A stretch of DNA of 64,000 nucleotides. It comes from Sipunculus nudus. Lineage: Eukaryota; Annelida; Sipuncula; Golfingiida; Sipunculidae. Within the stretch, counting starts at the first letter, position 1. Each line of letters starts with the position of its first letter. A program made the position numbers and the translations under genes. This document shows positions 58,277 to 64,000 of this stretch, in pieces. Where the stretch lies: the NCBI GenBank assembly GCA_026874595.1, contig CM049319.1, forward strand, positions 67,173,917-67,237,916. The letters are read 5' to 3'. Under the pieces are notes generated by a model. It was not told the DNA's origin. It did no database searches and saw only the letters and a program-made list of their open reading frames with translations.

Positions 58277-59224
58277 CGGTCTAATCCATATCTTTTAGTA
58301 TATGGCATAGGTTTGACTTATGTTTAAAGTTACCTCGAACGTGGGGCTACTTTAAATGAACACTTGTAAAACTAATAAAAATATATATAATTTTTAGGTT
58401 AAAAAAGATAATCACAGTTTGGATATAAAGTCTTACTTAACCGCCATATGTTGAATGTCATGCCCTTAATGAATATTCAAGGGTTAAAAGTAAGGTTTAA
58501 GAAAACCTTCAAAAATAGCCCCACTTAACGGTATTTCTATTAGGCCTTTATTTACTTATATTCGATAGGGTACATAGGGGTAATATGAGCATGTGGGAAA
58601 TATAAGCGACCCGTGAAAAAATATTTTGAGAGCGTAAACGTGCTGCCCTCTACTGTTTTTTTTTTTTTTTTTGGTGGCAAACGCCCGCACAAGATTGATG
58701 ACAGCGAAGGCCGAGACGCTTTAATACTTCGAATGAAATTTACGTTAAAACCATTGAAAGCACATTTTGCTAAATTGTTGATTTATATGGATTGCTTCAA
58801 TTTGCACATAAGATACATTACAACTCAAATATATATGGGTCACATACAGGGTCTTATTGCTTGTTTTAAAGGGTTAAAGTGAAGGTATATATCGTAACAT
58901 GATTTAGCTTCAAATTAATGTTAAATGCGTCGCTTTGGGGAAAGTATGGCATGGGGTAATATGAGGATATGCCTTAGTGGGTGCCCATATTTTCCTTGCC
59001 ACAGTAAAAGCAATTTATATGCAAATAAAGGGTAAGGAACTCCTGAATTAGGTTGGATATTTATATGTAAATTAAATATTTATGTTTAAGATATACAATG
59101 GTCTCCTATTGTTCACAGTCGCTTAAATTCTTGATTTAAGAGAGTTTCAAAAAACGATAAAGCACAGGAGAAAAAGCATGTCTGAGACACAATCTGTGGT
59201 AAACTGGCACCTTTTTTTTGTGGA
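58277..59224. other. Intergenic, nothing recognised
   Basis: A T-run lies at about 58655-58672. A short phrase 'ggggtaatatga' recurs near 58576 and 58953. No gene is seen. Confidence 0.35.
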
Positions 59225-59225
59225 T

Positions 59226-59288
<63 letters not shown>
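59225..59288. repeat. (TA)n microsatellite
   Basis: TA repeats directly abut the left end of the inverted-repeat element that follows. Confidence 0.9.
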
Positions 59289-59290
<2 letters not shown>

Positions 59291-61422
59291 GTATTTGACG
59301 TAATTAAAACGCCCCTTCCGTAATACCCCCCCCCCCCCCTTTGAGAGGACATCACATTGAGAAAACTAGGGGGTTGATCCATCCTCACCTCACTTTATCC
59401 TGTCTCCGTCAGGCTATATAATAATAATATTAATTGCACACAACCGAATCAGTTGTCAAGTGTGTCATAGATAATATTGACTGACTGTGTCCGTGAAGGC
59501 CGACTCTGCAGGTGGCCATGCTGATCGGGTGACCTAAAATTGGGTACGTATGTGGAATGATCATGCAATGAAATATATTTTCTTGTACTATAATATTTAA
59601 TAATATCTATGTTTTCATTGAAATAATATTAATAAAACAATAAAGACATATTTTGTCCTTATGCTGGCTTGAAATCGCCATCGCTCTGTTGTGTATAATG
59701 ACCGTCTCCTAACGATGATAATCCCCGTTGAATTCAGGTACGTATGTGGATGTGTAATTGAATAAAATACATTTATTTGGATTTTGTTATTTTCCATAAT
59801 TTATATACTCTCTTTGAAATAATATTATTAAAACAATAGAGACGTAGTGTGTCCATATGCCGAATGACTGACCGAAACGGCTGTGTCGTGCAAGGTCTGT
59901 CCTCTGACAATGATAATCCTCGTGGAAATCAGGTTTGTAAGTGGATGTATTATTAAAAAAATATATATTTACCTGTGTTTGTTATTTCTCATAATTAATA
60001 TGTTTTCTCTTAAATAATCGTAATAAAACAATAAGTCGTCTTTCAAACTATATGCCGCCTTTGTTTAGGAAGATGCCGTGAAACTAATTACATCTAAAAT
60101 AATGTCCCAATTGACCATTTACAAATCATCAGTAATCAACGCGTTGCACGGTCTTTTACTTTATCGTTGCAATTTAATGTGAGAGTTTTATAATACACCG
60201 GTATATATGGCATAAAAATGCAAGTTATCCCGCCTGCACAGGCTGCTATCGCTGCAAGAATCATTAATAATGAATTCTGACACGTGTGTATCGTACGTCC
60301 GCGCTTTATGTGAATGATTCATTCACAGGTAATTTTATGTATCGCTTTACGTCTCATTCAAAACGATTAAAAACAAAATTTCTTCCTTGTTTCGGGAGCG
60401 GTAAACGACGACGTGATCTCATTATAACAACTGGCATAAAACCTGTCGGGTCGACCGCGGAATGTCGGAAATGACCTGCGGCTTTTGGGATGCAAATTCT
60501 AAAGCAAGACGAGGTCAAGGGTCAGAGGTTATTCGGGCGACTCATAGAAACATGCACAGCAATGATTTCGATACGACTCAATTCAATTTTAACTGGGACC
60601 TGATTTAGAAATTATTAATGAACAAGGAGCAAAGGATCCAGGCACCATATATTTTTCTACAAGGATACACAAATCGTATAGGGAAGGTTATATGAAATGA
60701 TTGGCGCGAGTTTCTCGACATATTACTAGCGTGTATACAATAGCGACAGACATCGACGTGTGCATGTCGGCAGTAAATTGTTAATTGTTATAAAATGATA
60801 GTCCCTGCTGGTAGTGAAGTTAATGTAATACGCTGGAGTCAAAGGGGCCAGTATTTTCTTTTTTAACTTTTGCATGTAATATCATACACAATGAGAGACA
60901 GAAAAGATAATTATTGGCGATGCCATTCCATGCCATACGTGGACTCATCAGTCAAGGGTATGTGCCCAAGGCGACTAACATAATCGTGGTACTGACGTCC
61001 GGTATCATACTTTTTCATCTAACAAATAAATACTGTTTTACATATCTTTATATGAATATTTATATATTCTACCACCTTATTAGGTGGTGACTTTTATAAA
61101 AGAGTGCATTATTACCATCTTATTTTTCCTCTTCACCTGGAAAGGAAATCTCAAACTGCAATCATGCATACATTTCACTCGCATACAACACAATAAAATC
61201 GTCTGCACATAGTATCACTTTGATAAGCTATTTTATTTTCCAAACTTCAGACAACCATCGCTAACGATCGTAGGTTTTTCCAAATTGCCCTTAATGTGCC
61301 GGATAATCAAAAACGCGTACACAAGCCGCAGTGTTTTAGGGGGCCAGATGTGGGGGGGGGGGGGTTAATAAGGTATAAAAAAATTTGAAAAATTCATTTT
61401 GAGAGCTTATTACGTCAAATAC

Positions 61423-61424
<2 letters not shown>
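59289..61424. mobile_element. TA-flanked inverted-repeat element (2.1 kb, non-autonomous)
   Basis: CCGTATTTGACGTAAT at 59289-59304 is exactly inverted at 61409-61424, and TA dinucleotides flank both sides. A C-run (59326-59339) lies inside the left end and a G-run (61352-61364) inside the right end, so both arms carry the tract in the same sense relative to the terminus. The interior has a tandem repeat but no transposase ORF. A TA target fits Tc1/mariner-type insertion or simply insertion into TA repeats. Confidence 0.65.
59530..60060 (+). repeat. Tandem repeat, about 2.7 copies of a 196-bp unit
   Basis: GGTACGTATGTGG near 59541 recurs as CAGGTACGTATGTGGATG near 59737 and CAGGTTTGTAAGTGGATG near 59930. 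Each is followed by a 'taatattaataaaacaata' line. Copies diverge noticeably. Confidence 0.75.
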
Positions 61425-61490
<66 letters not shown>

Positions 61491-61515
61491 GGTGGGTGTG
61501 TGTGTGTGTGTGTGC
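61425..61515. repeat. (TA)n-(TG)n compound microsatellite
   Basis: It abuts the right end of the TA-flanked element. Confidence 0.9.
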
Positions 61516-61734
61516 GCCTTGAGTGCACAGTTTCGTCCATTTCATGTCACTTGGTTTTATTAAATCACATCCACACATCGGGATTCACGTATAGTGACTG
61601 TGGAATTTATTAAATATGTTTATAGGGGGCGGTGGAAATAAATTTAAGGTCACTGGTACCTTAACATGGGATTGTGTTTGACCCGCTTAATCAGTAACTG
61701 TATCTGGAACAGATGTAGGTTAAATGTCAAAACA

Positions 61735-62195
61735 ATTGGCCCATGGGTTATGATGCTCAGCTGAATTGACATACAGTTGATCGACGTCTGCATTGATTAT
61801 CGATGTTATGATTTCTTTTAAATGTTTTGATAAAGACCATGAACATATGGGTAGAATGACTTCCATAGTAATCAGAATCATAATTTTTGTCAATCTACCT
61901 CTGAAAATAAGTGACGGTGACCTTATTTAGGGTTTCCTAGAAGATTTTAAAAGGACCTCCCTGGATGTCAAGTTTGAAAAATATAGGTACAACGGTAAAG
62001 TTATGTGTCCTGCCGGACAGTCTAGGTGCTTATAAATTATGTTTTACGACTGGTAATTCGAAAATACATAGGTCACTGTGATCCAATTTCAGTTTACAAG
62101 GAGATATGCCTAGGACGTCCCTGGATGTACAGTTAAAGGTTACTAGGTCTAACGGTTACGGATTACGGTTATTTACACACAGGTTGTCATTCAAG
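61735..62195 (+). mobile_element. Pearl/Helentron-like repeat, degenerate copy
   Basis: GCCCATGGGTTATGATGCTC followed by AGCTGA matches the edge at 18558-18585 (CCCATGGGTCATGACGCTCA). The core phrases 'gtgaccttatttagggttt' and 'cctccctggatgtcaagtt' match the arrays at 17.8 and 20-21.8 kb. The ACGG tract is lost. Confidence 0.55.
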
Positions 62196-62584
62196 TTAAT
62201 TAAAATACATCAGCATATTATAAATATTGGTATATTATCATATAATTCTTTATAGCACCGGTATGGCAGAAGTCTGGAATGCAGTGGACCCACTTCGTAC
62301 TCTACCTGTGGGAGTTAATCCTCCGATAATGCACTTATACTTTCCTCTGTATGAAAGATTAGAGAAATACATGGGTAGGCCTACATATAAACATATATAG
62401 GCCTTAATGTGCGTTGCTCATATTTCTAATACGTTAATTGATTTTTTTGTGCATTTATTTTTACGAGGTGTATATATATACCTCATCAGTGGTGTAAATT
62501 TATCTCCAAGGGGTAGATGGAAGTGCGGGGGGGGGGGGGGGGCACTGTGTGGGGCAACCTTTTTTTGTTTGTGTGACACATTGA

Positions 62585-62587
<3 letters not shown>

Positions 62588-62645
<58 letters not shown>

Positions 62646-62690
62646 CATATATATATATATACATATATATATGTATATATATATATACTC
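62588..62690. repeat. (TA)n-rich microsatellite with ACAT interruptions
   Basis: Long TA runs with CATACATATA-type interruptions produce Tyr/Ile ORFs in several frames that are not genes. A 16-G run lies just upstream at 62527-62542. Confidence 0.9.
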
Positions 62691-64000
62691 TGACAGGCAT
62701 AAACTGCCAACAGAAACTACCCATTCTACCCGATGTCACAGCGGCACACTCTGACAGCAGAGACTCTAATATATTAGTTATGGTCATAGTACCCGATGGT
62801 CAGAGAGGCACACTCTGACAGCTGATACTCTAACCTATGAGTCATGGTCATGGTACCCGATGGTCACAGAGGCACACTCTGACAGCTGATACTCTAATAT
62901 TTGAGTTATGGCCATGGTACCCGATGGTCACAGAGGCACACTCTGACAGCAGATACTCTAACCTATGAGTCATGGTCATGGTACCCGATGTCACAGAGGC
63001 ACACTCTGACAGCAGAGACTCTAATATATGAGTTATGGTCATGGTAGCCGATGGTCACGGAGGCACACTCTGACAGCAGAGACTCTAATATATGAGTTAT
63101 AATCATGGTACCTGATGGTCAGAGAGGTCCATTCTGACAGCTGATAATCTATGCTCATGGTACCAAATGGTGACAGAGGCATAATCTTACAGCAGATACT
63201 CTAATCTATGAGTCATGGTCATGGTACCCGATGGTCACAGAGGCACACTCTGCAGATACTCTAATCTATGATCATGGTACCTGATGGTCACAGAGGTCCA
63301 TTCTGACAGCTGATAATCTATGCTCATGGTACCAAATGGTGACAGAGGCATAATCTTACAGCAGATACTCTAATCTATGAGTCATGGTCATGGTACCCGA
63401 TGGTCACAGAGGCACACTCTGCAGATACTCTAATCTATGATCAAGGTACCCGATGGTCACAGAGGCATACTTTGACAGCAGAAACTCTAATCTATGATTA
63501 AGGTACCCGATGGTCACAGAGGCATACTCTGACAGCAGAAACTCTAATCTATGGTCAAGGTACCAGATGGTCACAGAGGCATACTTTGACAGCAGAAACT
63601 CTAATCTATGATCAAGGTACCCGATGGTCACAGAGGCATACTCTGACAGCAGAAACTCTAATCTATGATCAAGGTACCCGATGGTCACAGAGGCATACTT
63701 TGACAGCAGAAACTCTAATCTATGATCAAGGAACCAGATGGTCACAGAGGCATACTCTGACAGCAGAAACTCTAATCTATGATCAAGGTACCCGATGGTC
63801 ACAGAGGCATACTTTGACAGCAGATACTCTAATCTATGATCAAGGTCCCGATGGTCACAGAGGCATAATCCGACAGCAGAAACTCTAATCTATGATCAAG
63901 GTACCCGATGGTCACAGAGGCACACTCTGACAGCAGAAACCCTAATCTATGATCAAGGTACCAGATGGTCACAGAGGCATACTTTGACAGCCGATACTCT
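62691..64000. repeat. 57/64-bp minisatellite running off the window
   Basis: Units contain GATGGTCACAGAGGCA, ACTCTGACAGCAG and CTCTAATCTATGA. Spacing is 64 bp at 62809, 62873 and 62937, 63 bp to 63000, then 64 bp again to 63064; toward the end it is 57 bp (for example 63579 to 63636). A block of about 169 bp is itself duplicated (63107 and 63276), giving a higher-order repeat. The 57-bp period equals 19 codons, so both strands stay open by chance. Confidence 0.93.

Noticed and set aside
62407-62787. Tyr/Ile ORFs on both strands
   Set aside because: Translations of a TA microsatellite and a G-run.
63404-63888. Repeat-protein-like ORFs of 132 (minus) and 100 (plus) codons
   Set aside because: The 57-bp minisatellite unit is a multiple of three, so both strands stay open; the 64-bp units upstream break the frame.
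62691-64000. CRISPR-like array
   Set aside because: Units are contiguous tandem repeats without unique spacers, in a eukaryotic context.

Overview
This is a eukaryotic, animal nuclear window. It is AT-rich, has GT-AG introns, few genes and many repeats. No bacterial-type operons, rRNA genes or CRISPR arrays are visible. The closest fit is a lophotrochozoan, most likely a bivalve mollusc. I infer this from a C-type lectin cluster in which PAN/apple-like and CTLD exons are joined, a core-1-type galactosyltransferase, tRNA-derived SINEs, and an interspersed repeat with an ACGG-type microsatellite next to a terminal hairpin, which resembles the bivalve 'pearl'/Helentron-related repeats. No database search was possible.

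Layout. 0-2.3 kb: the 3' half of an intact non-LTR retrotransposon (+) abuts a decayed LINE ORF1 (-) whose N-terminus carries a 2A-like GIESNPGP motif. 3.2-8.1 kb: a three-exon gene (+) for a secreted Cys-rich protein whose last exon has three 42-bp coding repeats; its second intron contains a 1.9-kb foldback element with long inverted arms. 9.3 kb: a SINE. 10.9-11.6 kb: a TATA promoter and a beta/gamma-crystallin-like ORF (+). 12.4-23.8 kb: a repeat-dense block with tandem arrays of about 279 and 340 bp sharing the palindrome GGTGGCGCCACC, long polypurine/polypyrimidine tracts, and a pair of inverted end modules. 26.5-30.0 kb: small repeats and a Harbinger-type MITE. 30.2-48.4 kb: a minus-strand C-type lectin cluster with one five-exon gene that reads through, one 3' fragment, one copy with in-frame stops and one frameshifted copy; unrecognised candidate exons lie between them. 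49.3-51.3 kb: a decayed LINE and a candidate first exon with a GC-rich 5' flank (-). 53.3-55.5 kb: a three-exon C1GALT1-like gene (-). 58-64 kb: a SINE, a TA-flanked inverted-repeat element, another pearl-like copy and a 57/64-bp minisatellite that runs off the window.

Three copies of a miniature LTR element (TRIM-like) occur at 34.6, 40.4 and 52.7 kb. They share a tRNA-Pro-type primer binding site, and some of their LTRs contain a tRNA-like A-box/B-box module. The copy at 40.4 kb is complete with a target-site duplication and is the most unusual mobile element here.

Functionally, the recognisable host genes are secretory: secreted lectins, a secreted Cys-rich protein, a crystallin-like protein and a Golgi O-glycosylation enzyme. 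This would fit mucus, immunity or shell/epithelial secretions, but that link is inference. All intron-exon models come from reading splice signals and phases by eye.
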